Assembly: GCA_031262485.1 (NCBI GenBank)
Contig: JAISHO010000007.1
Location: 1-57,426 of the forward strand
DNA from: Propionibacteriaceae bacterium
GTDB lineage: Bacteria; Actinomycetota; Actinomycetes; Propionibacteriales; Propionibacteriaceae
Reading direction: 5' to 3'
Length of the DNA stretch: 57,426 nucleotides
The notes beneath the pieces are model-generated. The model was not told the DNA's origin. It made no database searches and saw only the letters and a list, made by a program, of their open reading frames with translations. The position numbers and the translations under genes are program-made. This document shows, in pieces, positions 17,013 through 26,019 of this stretch (its first letter is position 1; each line of letters begins with the position of its first letter).

Positions 17013-17489
17013 TCACATGGATATATCGCTCCCCTTGATCCTATCAACGTCAGCCAAGTTTTCTGAAGAGGGTGGTGTGGAATTGTCAACTATTTCCACG
17101 GGGTTTTCTGCTGTGTTCACACTAGTGTCATCGTCGTTGCCATCAGGTGTGACGCCACGATGCCCCCATGCTTTCTCCTTGGCCACATCGATGGCTTGAC
17201 GGGTGCGTCGCTTGACCCAGTTCATGAGCCGCAGCGCCCACGAGAACTCCGTCGAGAGGATGAGCAGGCCGAGGATGATCGTCGCGATGCCCGGCCCGGG
17301 CACGACGCACATGATGAGCCCCGCCAGCACGACGATCCCGCCGACGATCGTGACGATGACACGATAGGTCTGAAAAAGGGGCGGATAATCTTTGATCTTG
17401 TTCCGGGTGCGGGTGGCCGTCCGGCCGGTCGAATGCGCGACAGAGCGCAGGCGGCGACTGAGTGATGACAACCAGCGTGGCATCGCCAT
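17013..17489 (-). CDS. PGPGW/TIGR02611-family membrane protein
   Basis: A 158-residue membrane protein. Two hydrophobic helices (about 38-60 and 62-80) flank the family motif VVPGPGIATIILGLLILSTEF, followed by LRLMNWVKRRT, as in the TIGR02611 / PGPGW transmembrane family common in actinobacteria. The N-terminus is strongly basic and the C-terminus acidic and probably disordered. Function is unknown for the family. GGAG lies 4 nt before the chosen ATG. It is 13 bp upstream of chaA on the same strand, which suggests co-transcription. Confidence 0.83.
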   Translation of the reverse strand: MAMPRWLSSLSRRLRSVAHSTGRTATRTRNKIKDYPPLFQTYRVIVTIVGGIVVLAGLIMCVVPGPGIATIILGLLILSTEFSWALRLMNWVKRRTRQAIDVAKEKAWGHRGVTPDGNDDDTSVNTAENPVEIVDNSTPPSSENLADVDRIKGSDISM

Positions 17490-17674
17490 TGAACTCCATC
17501 CTCGGCATCGTCGGTCTCCCCAAAGTAGCGCGGGGCGCCAGGCGATGTCGTCTCAGCGTCGAGACTGTCGGGTCGAATCGGGGATGTGGCTCAGGGGTGG
17601 ACCGGGGTGGTCAAGACCACCGTGCGGACGTCCGGAATCTCCGGCGCCCGCACGGTGAAGCGAAGGAGGGCGGC

Positions 17675-17875
17675 TCAGTCAGCCTGCCCGCCGATCGATT
17701 CCTTGATCTTGTCGGTCGCCATGTCGACCTGGCTGGTGAACTTGCCACCGGTCTTCTCGTCAATGAATTCTTCGGCCTTGTCGAGGAAACCCGAGACCTG
17801 CTCCTCGTTCTGAGAAACGTAGTCCTTGCCCTTCGTGGCCAGATCGTTGAGATCGACGTTGTCCATGAGACCCAT
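17675..17875 (-). CDS. Small MT0933/Rv0909-like acidic protein
   Basis: A 66-residue acidic helical protein (MGLMDNVDLNDLATKGKDYV onward), with a pattern DKAEEFIDEKTGGKFTSQVDMATDKIKE like the MT0933 antitoxin family. That family is named after a proposed toxin-antitoxin pair in Mycobacterium, but most members, like this one, have no toxin gene next door, so a general stress or membrane role is equally possible. ATG 17875 is preferred because GGAG lies 6 nt upstream; the ATG four codons earlier (17887) sits only 2 nt behind its SD. The gene stands alone. Confidence 0.68.
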   Translation of the reverse strand: MGLMDNVDLNDLATKGKDYVSQNEEQVSGFLDKAEEFIDEKTGGKFTSQVDMATDKIKESIGGQAD

Positions 17876-17971
17876 GTTGTTCTCCATTCTCCTCAGAGAT
17901 CGTTGTTTGCCCGCCCCCCGACCGACGGCCCGGCGTCGGGCGATGACGCTCAGTCTAAGGGGTTTTCCCGG

Positions 17972-20900
17972 TCAGACGTCCAGCAGTCCGCGGATATCGT
18001 CCGCTGTCAACGAGCCGGAGAAGGCTTGATCGTCCATGATGGCGTCGAAGAGGGCGGCTTTCGATTCCTTGAGCGCCATCACCTTCTCCTCGATGGTGCG
18101 TTCGGCCACGAGCCGGGTGACGAGCACGGGGCGGGTCTGGCCGATCCGGTGGGTGCGGTCGATGGCCTGGTTCTCCGTGGCCGGGTTCCACCAGGGGTCC
18201 ATGAGGAAGACGTAGTCGGCCTCGGTCAAGGTCAGGCCGAAGCCGCCGGCTTTGAGCGAGATGAGGAACAGCGGCGCGTCCCCCTCGCGGAACCCGCGGA
18301 TCACCTGGTCGCGGTGGGTCGTCGCGCCGTCGAGATAAGCGTAGGCGACCTTCTCCTCGTCGCAACGCTGGGCGATGAGCTTGAGGTAGCTCGTGAACTG
18401 GCTGAAGATGAGCGCCCGATGCCCCGAGCCGAGAACGTCCTCGAGGTTCTCGAACAAGACGTCGAGCTTGCTTGAGGGAACCCCGGTGTTGCGTTCGTCG
18501 ACGAGGGAGGCGTCGAGGGCGAGACGGCGCAGGAGGGTGAGCGTGCGGAAGATCTCGAACCGGTTGGCCTCGAAATCGTCGAGCAGGCCGAGCATCCGGG
18601 AGCGTTCGCGCTGCAAGACGGTGTCGTAGATGCGACGATGCTTGTCCGCCAGGTCGACGTGGACGACCTGTTCGATCCGGGGCGGCAGTTCCGGGGCGAC
18701 TTGCTCCTTGGTCCGGCGCAAGAGGAGAGGACGCAGGCGGCGGCGCAAGAGCGTCAGCGACGAACGGCGCGCTTCAACGTCGTCACCGGTGATCGGTTTG
18801 ACGTAGTCCTCGCGGAAATGCTTGAGCGAGGGGAAGAATCCGGGGGCGACGATGGCGAGGATCGCCCACAGCTCCGTCAGGTTGTTCTCCATCGGGGTGC
18901 CGGTGATGGCGAGCTTGAAAGGAGCGTCGAGCTTGCGGGCGACCTGGTTGACCTGGGTGGCCGGATTCTTCGCGAATTGGGCCTCGTCGAGCAGGAGCCC
19001 AGCCCAGTCCTGGTCGATGAAGTCCTCGCTGTCAAGGCGAAAGAGGGTGTAGCTCGTGACGACGACATCGGCGCCGGCGATCGCTTCCCTCATAGGGACG
19101 CCGTCGCGCTTGCGGGTGTTGGTGAGCGGGCGGATGTCGAGCTGCGGGGTGAAGCGGCGGGCTTCGTCGACCCACGTCCCCACGACCGAGGCCGGGGTCA
19201 CGACGAGGAAGGGGCGACGGTCGCTGGCTAGGCGAGACGATGGATGCGCCGAATTCGACGGATCCGCCGGGTTCGTCAGGTTCTTCGTCGATGTCGTGGC
19301 CGGGCCCGACGCTGCGGAGCTGTCGTCCTCCCTAGCCGGAACGTCCTCGTGGTCGCGGACGTGTTGGATGAGAGCGAGGGCCTCTAAGGTTTTGCCGAGG
19401 CCCATGTCGTCGGCCAAAACCCCCCCGAGACGATGCTTGTGGCAGAAGGCGAGCCAATCGAGCGCCCGGCGTTGGTAATCGCGCAACGTCGCCTCGACGT
19501 GCGGGGACGGTTCGACCGGAACCGGTGTGGCGCCCGTCTCCGTCAACTGGCGCAAGGCTTCGAGGGTGGCCCGGTGCCGGGGGTCGATGACGATCTCGTC
19601 GGCGAGGTCTTCGAGATCCCACAGCAGTGAGGCTTGATAGGGGGAGACGCGGGTGCGCGAGGGGGAGTCGCTGAGGCGGCGGGCCTCCTCGATGAGGGCG
19701 CGCAGACGGGTGAACTCGGGCTGGTCGAGGCGCAGATACGTCGCGTCCGGCAGGAGGAGGAACTCCTCGTCGCGCGCCAAGGCTTGGAAGAGCGCGGCGA
19801 AAGGGATGTGGCGCCCTCCGACCTCGACGATGACCTCGAGGTCGAGCCAATCGTGGACGTCGGAATCGGCCGTCGCGGCGATCGTCAACCGGGGCGCCTC
19901 CGTCAACTCCTGCGGCGTGGGCATCTCCCCGTCGACGGCGACCCGCACCCCCTCGGTCGCCTCGAGGACGGGCAAGGCGTCATGGGCCAAGGTGACGATG
20001 TCGAACCCGCCCAACCGCGGATGGGTCCCACGGCGTGGATCCCCGAGGAACCCCCAGCGTTGGCGAAGCGGGCGGATCCGCTCGAGGATCGCCTCCTCGG
20101 CCATCGGATCGCGCGCGAGGTCGTCTTCAGCCGGTGCCGCTGGATCGGCGGTGGCGCCGGCGTAATCCCAGCTCCAGGCCAGCGAAGCCTCGGGTGTGGC
20201 GCCCGAATCCTCGCCCGCCGTCTCGTCTCTCCTAGCGGCGACGGTGAGCACGAGGACCGGGGAGATGGGCTCCGGCAAGGTGAGAGAGCCGTCCGCGTTG
20301 CCGACCGGCGCGAGTCGGCGCAAGGCGGGCAGATAATCACGGGCGAAATCGTCGGAACCCTCGGATGGAATCGTCAGAGGCAGTGAGGCGACGAGGCTGG
20401 TGAGGGCCGGGGTGACCGGTGTGGCGAGCGGGCCGAGCCAGATGCGGCACCCCTCCTCTTCGGGGATCGTCGCCGCCAGGCCGCCGCCGACGCTGGCGAG
20501 GGCATCAGCCTCCGCGGTCATCTCGTCGAAACGCGGAGACGCTGTCAGCCGCCATGCCCCCTCGGGGGTGGCCGCCACGTCGAGGGTGAGCGTCGCCTGC
20601 TCGGCCAAGCCGACCGGCAGCGGGGGATTCGTGCCGACGAGCGGCACTCCGGCCTCCTCGGCCCGGCGCAAGACGTCGAAGAGGAGCGTTCCGTCGGCGA
20701 TCCCGAGATCGAGCCAGGTCGGGCGGCCGTAGATGTGGGGGTAGAACAGGCGCGTCAACGTCGTCAGCCAAGCCATGGCCCGGGGCGGGTAGTGGCGGGC
20801 GTAGATGCTGCCGCGGCTGATGTCGTCCCACGACAGATCCGACGTGATCCATGGCTTGCTGGCTCGTCCCGGTTTGACGATCCGGGCCAAGGCGAGATGG

Positions 20901-21391
20901 CCGAAACCGGTCGATCCGGAGCGGGTGTCGGCGGCCACGTCGATCTGGACGGCGAGCGGTTCGATGTCGGAGGCCGTCGGGGCGGGCCCGGCGCGTCGGC
21001 CGGCGCCGAGGGTCGACGTCAGGATGCGTTGCCAGGCGGGGGAGTCGGCGGTGAGGTGGTGGCGCGGTGAGATCCCGTCGGTGGAGCGTTCGGCTAGGGA
21101 ATGAGCGGCCAACAAGAGGGCGGCGACGTGTTTGCAGTCGAGTCCGACCGGGCAGGAGCAGCGCGAGGCGGTCGGACGGAGCCCCTCGCCCCGGTCGGCG
21201 TAGTAAACGACGACGGTGTACGGCGTGGGCCGGTTCCCCTTGACCCGTCCCGACAGCCGGCGGGCGTCGTCATCCCAGGCGACGGAGGATTCGTCGACGT
21301 GGCCTGAGCGGGCGTAAACCTCGCCGCGAGCGAACGCGGCCGGCCCGGTCAGGTCGAAGATTTGGTCAACGGGTGTCAGCGGCAACATCAT
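17972..21391 (-). CDS. SWIM zinc-finger SNF2-family helicase
   Basis: A 1139-residue Swi2/Snf2-type ATPase. The N-terminal SWIM zinc finger has CSCPVGLDCKH at about 78-90, which should bind zinc and DNA. A long middle region (about 130-640) has no recognised fold. The helicase core follows: Walker A LADDMGLGKT near 660, DEAQ box near 800, TGTPMENNLTELW as motif III, FSQFTSYL, KAGGFGLTLTEADYVFLMDPWWNPA as motif V, and DRTHRIGQTRPV as motif VI. A Ser/Asp-rich insertion interrupts the core after the Walker A motif. These proteins translocate on double-stranded DNA and remodel nucleoprotein; the bacterial SWIM-SNF2 group's exact role is unsettled, and some belong to defence systems. No partner defence genes are present here. 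Confidence 0.9.
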   Translation of the reverse strand: MMLPLTPVDQIFDLTGPAAFARGEVYARSGHVDESSVAWDDDARRLSGRVKGNRPTPYTVVVYYADRGEGLRPTASRCSCPVGLDCKHVAALLLAAHSLAERSTDGISPRHHLTADSPAWQRILTSTLGAGRRAGPAPTASDIEPLAVQIDVAADTRSGSTGFGHLALARIVKPGRASKPWITSDLSWDDISRGSIYARHYPPRAMAWLTTLTRLFYPHIYGRPTWLDLGIADGTLLFDVLRRAEEAGVPLVGTNPPLPVGLAEQATLTLDVAATPEGAWRLTASPRFDEMTAEADALASVGGGLAATIPEEEGCRIWLGPLATPVTPALTSLVASLPLTIPSEGSDDFARDYLPALRRLAPVGNADGSLTLPEPISPVLVLTVAARRDETAGEDSGATPEASLAWSWDYAGATADPAAPAEDDLARDPMAEEAILERIRPLRQRWGFLGDPRRGTHPRLGGFDIVTLAHDALPVLEATEGVRVAVDGEMPTPQELTEAPRLTIAATADSDVHDWLDLEVIVEVGGRHIPFAALFQALARDEEFLLLPDATYLRLDQPEFTRLRALIEEARRLSDSPSRTRVSPYQASLLWDLEDLADEIVIDPRHRATLEALRQLTETGATPVPVEPSPHVEATLRDYQRRALDWLAFCHKHRLGGVLADDMGLGKTLEALALIQHVRDHEDVPAREDDSSAASGPATTSTKNLTNPADPSNSAHPSSRLASDRRPFLVVTPASVVGTWVDEARRFTPQLDIRPLTNTRKRDGVPMREAIAGADVVVTSYTLFRLDSEDFIDQDWAGLLLDEAQFAKNPATQVNQVARKLDAPFKLAITGTPMENNLTELWAILAIVAPGFFPSLKHFREDYVKPITGDDVEARRSSLTLLRRRLRPLLLRRTKEQVAPELPPRIEQVVHVDLADKHRRIYDTVLQRERSRMLGLLDDFEANRFEIFRTLTLLRRLALDASLVDERNTGVPSSKLDVLFENLEDVLGSGHRALIFSQFTSYLKLIAQRCDEEKVAYAYLDGATTHRDQVIRGFREGDAPLFLISLKAGGFGLTLTEADYVFLMDPWWNPATENQAIDRTHRIGQTRPVLVTRLVAERTIEEKVMALKESKAALFDAIMDDQAFSGSLTADDIRGLLDV

Positions 21392-21427
21392 CGCCGCCCA
21401 TTGTCGCAGGTCGATCCTAAGGCGTCG

Positions 21428-22906
21428 TCACCGGCCCATCGTCACTTCGGAAAGCTCCGTATCTTCGGGGACAGCCTCGCCGGAGGCCGCCGAACTGTCA
21501 GTGCTGGGGGTGTCCGCCCTAGCGGCGCTGATGTCGGAGGCTGGGCGGCTGGCGGGGCCAGCGGAGTCGGCGGCCGAACTCGTCGTGTCCCCCAACGACC
21601 AACCGACGATGACCCGCCTCCCCTTGGGTCGTTCGATGTGGCGAGCCAGGAGCGCCAAGGTGGCGACGATGAGCGCGGACATCGGCGCCGACAGCCAACG
21701 TGGTTGGATCGCGCTGAGGAAGGGGAGCATGACGATGGCGACGCTCAACCACAGCGCCGTCGCGCGCTCGGGGCCGCCCCACGGCAATCCCGGGGTGCGG
21801 AGGAAGCGTTGGAGGGCCCACCGCAGCACCCCGAGGAAACCGAGGAGGAGGACCACCGCCACACCGAGGCCGTACTCGGCGGCCAACTCCGTCAAGGCGA
21901 AATAGGGCGCCGAATGGCCCGTCGGATGGGCGACGTCGCCCACCCAGATGGCCCGGGTGAAGTTGCCGGGGCCGACCCCGAGGAACCACGAGTCGCGCAG
22001 CAAGGTCATCGCCGTGTCGATGAGTCCGATGCGGATCTCCCAGGTGACGGGCGCCTCAAAGCCGAAATCCTCCCAGAACAAGGGGAAGTGACGGCGCCAG
22101 GGGCTGAGCGCGACGCCGAGGGCGATGACGGCGACCCCGGCCGCGACCCAGCGCCCACGCCGGTGGAGGAGGGCCCACAAGGTGACGATGACGACGCAAC
22201 AGCCGAGCGCGATGCTCTGGTGGGTGCACCACACGACCCAGCAGGCCAGTGCGCCCGTGACGGGATAGGCCCAGCGTCGGAGGCGGTCGTCGTCGAGAGA
22301 GTGGCCGAGCGGCATGAGGAGCAGTCCGAAGGTGGCCGCGGCGGCGAGATAACCCGGGCTGGGGAAAGGACCTTGGAGCGCCGGCAGATCGCGGGTCAGG
22401 CGCTGATAGAGGGTGATGACGGCGAGGCTCACGACGAGGTAGATCCATCCTCGAGCCAGGGTGAGGACCGTCTCCTCGCCGCGATAGAGCTGAACGAGCG
22501 CGAGGGCGAGCGCTCCGCCGGCGAGGACCATGAGCAATTCATCAACGGCCGGGACCAAGGGCGGACGGTTGGCGAGGAGCGCGACGGCTCCGGAGACGCC
22601 GGTCGCCGCCATCAACCCGAGGACCCCGGTGCGGGTGCGGGAGCGATCCTGGAAACGCCACCAATCCCAGATCGCCACGACGAGGAGCGTGGCCGCGAGA
22701 AGGAGGAAGAGGGGGAACCGCCCGACGAGCCAAGCGCCGAGCAATCCTAGCGTCGGAATGACCAGAACTACTCCTCGCAACCAACTCGGAGTAGGTCTTT
22801 CTTTGGCCTGGTATACAGGTTTCGTGAGAGGCCGAGCCAAGGCGCCCGGGCCTTGGGGGATTCCCTGCAGGGAAGCCGCTCGGGGGCGTGGTGGCTGGCG
22901 TTTCAT
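21428..22906 (-). CDS. O-antigen ligase/polymerase-like membrane protein
   Basis: A multi-pass membrane protein (492 residues, about 11-12 helices) of the O-antigen ligase (Wzy_C/WaaL-like) superfamily. The diagnostic periplasmic loop is visible around residues 305-345: WFLGVGPGNFTRAIWVGDVAHPTGHS, followed by YFALTELAAEYGLGVAVVLLLGF. It should join or polymerise undecaprenyl-linked glycans on the outer face of the membrane. The C-terminal 60 residues are hydrophilic, Ser/Ala-rich and low complexity. It lies 36 bp upstream of the helicase gene on the same strand but 17 kb from the main glycan cluster. The start has no clear SD, so the first 30 basic residues are uncertain. Confidence 0.78.
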   Translation of the reverse strand: MKRQPPRPRAASLQGIPQGPGALARPLTKPVYQAKERPTPSWLRGVVLVIPTLGLLGAWLVGRFPLFLLLAATLLVVAIWDWWRFQDRSRTRTGVLGLMAATGVSGAVALLANRPPLVPAVDELLMVLAGGALALALVQLYRGEETVLTLARGWIYLVVSLAVITLYQRLTRDLPALQGPFPSPGYLAAAATFGLLLMPLGHSLDDDRLRRWAYPVTGALACWVVWCTHQSIALGCCVVIVTLWALLHRRGRWVAAGVAVIALGVALSPWRRHFPLFWEDFGFEAPVTWEIRIGLIDTAMTLLRDSWFLGVGPGNFTRAIWVGDVAHPTGHSAPYFALTELAAEYGLGVAVVLLLGFLGVLRWALQRFLRTPGLPWGGPERATALWLSVAIVMLPFLSAIQPRWLSAPMSALIVATLALLARHIERPKGRRVIVGWSLGDTTSSAADSAGPASRPASDISAARADTPSTDSSAASGEAVPEDTELSEVTMGR

Positions 22907-23185
22907 GACAACGGATGTCTCTGTGTGGAGGGGTTGAGGTGAACAAGTGGTGGACGGGATATCGGAAAGACTATTTTAGTGTTTCAAATCTTGGCCTGTC
23001 ACGCAAGGCTTAGGTATGAATACTTCTTTCTATTTTTTCCATGTCTCGCCAGTTTCAACCGGTCAGCATCGTGCTTACACGGAAACATCATACCCAGGGG
23101 GCTGTGTAGAAACATGTGGTCAGCGAGTATGAGATTATCCTCATGTTTGGTTTTTTCGTGATCTAATGGCTACAGTAGTTACGAC

Positions 23186-23244
23186 GTTGGCAACTCCACT
23201 CTGTATTTACCCATTAAACGGTAATGCTGAGTTGTCAACTCAGC
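23186..23244. promoter_or_regulatory. Paired GTTGNCAACTC sites before the small HTH gene
   Basis: GTTGGCAACTC (23186-23196) and GTTGTCAACTC (23231-23241) are direct copies 45 bp apart; the second is the core of a perfect 19-bp palindrome (23226-23244). They lie 47-105 bp before the start of the small HTH gene and are candidate binding sites, perhaps for that protein itself. The rest of the 384-bp gap (22907-23290) is AT-rich and holds no gene. Confidence 0.45.
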
Positions 23245-23290
23245 CCTATGGAGAAAATGGCCCTGTAGAAAGAGAAGAAGGAGAATGGCC

Positions 23291-23524
23291 GTGGCAGAAA
23301 AGGGAGGTGCCGTGAGCCCAGTTCGCGGCAAAGATGTGACCACTTCGGAAGTCCTCAAGTCGATCAAGAAGCACAATGACGAGAAGAAGGTCGCCCAAGA
23401 CGCGACTGATCAGGCCGTCATCCAGGCTCGCGAAGAGGGCTACTCGTGGGTCCAGATCGCCGGCGCGCTCGGCATTTCGCCGCAGGGCGCCCGCCAGAAG
23501 TACCTCGCCAAGGTGCCCCGCTGA
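23291..23524 (+). CDS. Small helix-turn-helix protein
   Basis: A 77-residue protein with a C-terminal helix-turn-helix: ATDQAVIQAREEGYSWVQIAGALGISPQGARQKYLAKV, where SWVQIAGALGISPQGARQKY resembles the HTH of AsnC-type and sigma-4-like proteins. The N-terminus is a charged helix. It has no other domain and probably binds DNA as a dimer. GTG 23291 is chosen over ATG 23285 because AAGGAG ends 7 nt before the GTG but only 1 nt before the ATG. A strong terminator follows at once, so it is monocistronic. Its palindromic upstream sites suggest autoregulation. Confidence 0.77.
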   Translation: MAEKGGAVSPVRGKDVTTSEVLKSIKKHNDEKKVAQDATDQAVIQAREEGYSWVQIAGALGISPQGARQKYLAKVPR

Positions 23525-23569
23525 CGACGAGGCGAACGGGGGAACGAGAACGTTCCTAACATTGATGGA

Positions 23570-23614
23570 AAAAGTCCCGGCGGTGAAGATTGAGAGCTTC
23601 ACCCCGGGACTTTT
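23570..23614. terminator. Strong bidirectional terminator after the HTH gene
   Basis: GTCCCGG and GGTGAAG (23574-23588, one C bulge) pair with CTTCACC and CCGGGAC (23597-23610), flanked by AAAA on the left and TTTT on the right. It lies 46 bp behind the HTH stop and could work in both directions. Confidence 0.85.
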
Positions 23615-23773
23615 CCGTGCCTCAAACAAATTCAGGGCTAAATTATTACACCGTTTCCGTTACTTTCCTTAGATGTTTGCCGAGAGGATTGTGACATATC
23701 CATCAATGATGGTTTGTTTGATCCAATGACAAACATGTTTGCTCGGGCTACGACACGCGCGAGTCATGGTGAG

Positions 23774-23800
23774 GATTTTGTGAGAAGACGCCACAAAATC
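23774..23800 (-). terminator. Stem-loop behind ilvD
   Basis: A perfect 9-bp stem GATTTTGTG / CACAAAATC with a 9-nt loop starts 9 bp after the ilvD stop. It has no long T run but is well placed as the ilvD terminator. Confidence 0.5.
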
Positions 23801-23808
23801 ATAGTTGG

Positions 23809-25647
23809 TCAAAGACGGCGTCGGGCCGCGCCTTTATCGGCCGACTGGGCGAGGAGAGCGTACACTTTCAACGCGTTCGAGACTGGTCGCACGCGATGGG
23901 CGGGAACCCATCCGGCCTCGTCCTGGGCGGCGCGACGGCGGGTCAATTCCTCGTCGTCGACGAGCACATTGATCGTGCGATCAGGGATCGAGATGGCGAT
24001 GATGTCGCCGTCGCGGATGAGCCCGATCGCTCCGCCCTCGGCCGCCTCGGGGGAGATGTGGCCGATCGACAGGCCAGACGATCCGCCCGAGAAGCGCCCG
24101 TCGGTGATGAGCGCGCACTGCGGGCCCAGGCCCACCCCCTTGAGGTAGGAGGTCGGATAGAGCATCTCCTGCATGCCCGGGCCGCCCTGGGGGCCCTCAT
24201 AGCGGACGACGACGACGTCGCCGGCGACGATCTTGCCGCTGAGGATCGCCTCGACCGCCTCGTCCTGGGACTCCGTCACCTTGGCCGGCCCCTGGAAGAC
24301 CCACTGGCTCTCGGGCACCCCGGCCGTCTTGACGACGCATCCGTCGAGGGCGATATTGCCGGTCAACACGGCCAAGCCGCCGTCAGTGGTGTAAGGGTGC
24401 TCAGTCGAGCGGATGCAACCGTTCTCAGCGTCGAGGTCGAGACTGGCCCAGCGCTGCGTCGAGGAGAAGGGCTCGGTCGTGCGCACGCCACCGGGCGCGG
24501 CGGAGAACAGTTCGGTGGCTTCGGGGACGGCTGAACCTCCCCGCACGTCCCATCGGCCCAGCCATTGGTCGAGGTCGGGCGCATGGACGGCGTGGACGCC
24601 GCGTTCGAGCAGCCCGCCGCGGTCGAGTTCTCCGAGGATGGCCGGGATGCCGCCGGCCCGGTGGACGTTCTCCATGTAATAGGTGTGCGAGTTCGGCGCG
24701 ACCTTGCAGACGCAGGGCACGCGTCGGGAGAGCGCGTCGATGTCGGGCTGGGTGAAGTCGACCCCGGCCTCGTGGGCGGCCGCCAGGAGGTGGAGGACGG
24801 TGTTCGTCGAGCCGCCCATGGCGATGTCGAGAGTCATGGCGTTGAGGAAAGCCGACCGGGTCGCGATCGAACGGGGTAGGACGGAGTCGTCGTCCTCGTC
24901 GTACCAGCGCCGGCACAGATCGACGACGAGGCGCCCGGCTTCGGTGAAGAGGCCCCGGCGGGCGGCGGCGGTGGCCAGGGTCGAGCCGTTGCCCGGCAGG
25001 GCGAGGCCGATCGCTTCGAGCAGGCAGTTCATCGAGTTGGCGGTGAACATGCCGGAGCAGGAGCCGCAGGTCGGGCAGGCGCTCCGCTCGATCCGTTCGA
25101 TGGCGTCGTCGGAGACCTGCGGGTCGACCGAGGCGATCATGGCGTCGATGAGGTCGAGGCTGGTCGCCTCCTCGCCGTCCCGCACGACGGCGCGGCCGGA
25201 TTCCATCGGGCCGCCGGAGACGAAGACGGTCGGCAGATTGAGGCGCAGCGCGGCGAGGAACATGCCGGGGGTGATTTTGTCGCAGTTCGAGATGCAGACG
25301 AGGGCGTCGGCCTGGTGGGCGTTGACCATGTATTCGACGGAGTCGGCGATGATCTCGCGGCTGGGCAGGGAGTAGAGCATGCCGGAATGGCCCATGGCGA
25401 TGCCGTCGTCGACGGCGATGGTGTTGAACTCTCGCCCGACTCCGCCGGCCTCGGCGATCGCCCCGCTGACGAGGGCGCCCATGTCCTTGAGGTGGACGTG
25501 GCCGGGCACGAATTGGGTGTAGGAGTTGGCGACCGCGACGATCGGCTTGCCGAAATCCGACTCCGTCATCCCGGTGGCGCGCCAGAGCGCCCGGGCTCCG
25601 GCCATGACACGCCCGTCGGTCGTCGTACGGGAACGCAAAGTTGGCAT
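23809..25647 (-). CDS. ilvD: Dihydroxy-acid dehydratase
   Basis: IlvD catalyses dehydration of 2,3-dihydroxy-isovalerate and 2,3-dihydroxy-3-methylvalerate, the fourth step in valine/isoleucine synthesis and on the way to leucine and pantothenate. The 612-residue protein starts [26 protein letters not shown], typical of the family. Iron-sulfur ligands and signatures are visible: C122 in [12 protein letters not shown] and the C191/C194/C197 group in [17 protein letters not shown]. The Mg-binding DD at 80-81 and the second signature [25 protein letters not shown] near the C-terminus are also present. AGGAAG precedes the ATG. No other branched-chain genes are in the window. Confidence 0.97.
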   Translation of the reverse strand: MPTLRSRTTTDGRVMAGARALWRATGMTESDFGKPIVAVANSYTQFVPGHVHLKDMGALVSGAIAEAGGVGREFNTIAVDDGIAMGHSGMLYSLPSREIIADSVEYMVNAHQADALVCISNCDKITPGMFLAALRLNLPTVFVSGGPMESGRAVVRDGEEATSLDLIDAMIASVDPQVSDDAIERIERSACPTCGSCSGMFTANSMNCLLEAIGLALPGNGSTLATAAARRGLFTEAGRLVVDLCRRWYDEDDDSVLPRSIATRSAFLNAMTLDIAMGGSTNTVLHLLAAAHEAGVDFTQPDIDALSRRVPCVCKVAPNSHTYYMENVHRAGGIPAILGELDRGGLLERGVHAVHAPDLDQWLGRWDVRGGSAVPEATELFSAAPGGVRTTEPFSSTQRWASLDLDAENGCIRSTEHPYTTDGGLAVLTGNIALDGCVVKTAGVPESQWVFQGPAKVTESQDEAVEAILSGKIVAGDVVVVRYEGPQGGPGMQEMLYPTSYLKGVGLGPQCALITDGRFSGGSSGLSIGHISPEAAEGGAIGLIRDGDIIAISIPDRTINVLVDDEELTRRRAAQDEAGWVPAHRVRPVSNALKVYALLAQSADKGAARRRL

Positions 25648-26019
25648 AGTGTCTTCCTTTGTGGGCCTTCGCGAATCCCCCCAGCCTAGGACGTTCTCCC
25701 TAATCCCGCTCTTGATTCCGCTTCAGATCGACCGTTTCGGGCACGACCCTGCCGGGGGCGGTTCCGCGTTTGCGCTAGAGGACGAGGATGGGAGTAGAGT
25801 TGATCGCGTCACTGGGGCGTGGAGAGCCCGCTCCGAGCCGTCGATCTCAACAAAGAGTGTTGTAGGTCAAACGGCTCGTAGAGATTTTTCTCACTTCTTC
25901 GTAATGTTCCGCATCGGCTGCTGTCTTGGGGTCAGCGGCAGGTCTCTGCCGTCAGGTGGCTTTCGTGTGAGGGGCTACGGGGCCGCTCGAAGTCATCGTA
26001 AGAAAGGGGTTAACATCTT
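25648..26019. other. Long upstream region between ilvD and the giant surface protein
   Basis: A 372-bp gap between divergent genes that must hold both promoters. It contains a small stem GGCAG/CTGCC near 25940-25955 and an AAAGGGG element (26003-26009) 10 nt before the giant gene. No convincing -35/-10 pair and no gene were found. The giant gene may have a long leader. Confidence 0.35.

Noticed and set aside
17675-17875. Toxin-antitoxin pair
   Set aside because: The MT0933-like protein has no adjacent toxin-like gene.
22979-23161. 60-codon + frame in the AT-rich gap
   Set aside because: No SD, composition Phe/Cys/Ser-rich without pattern; likely chance.
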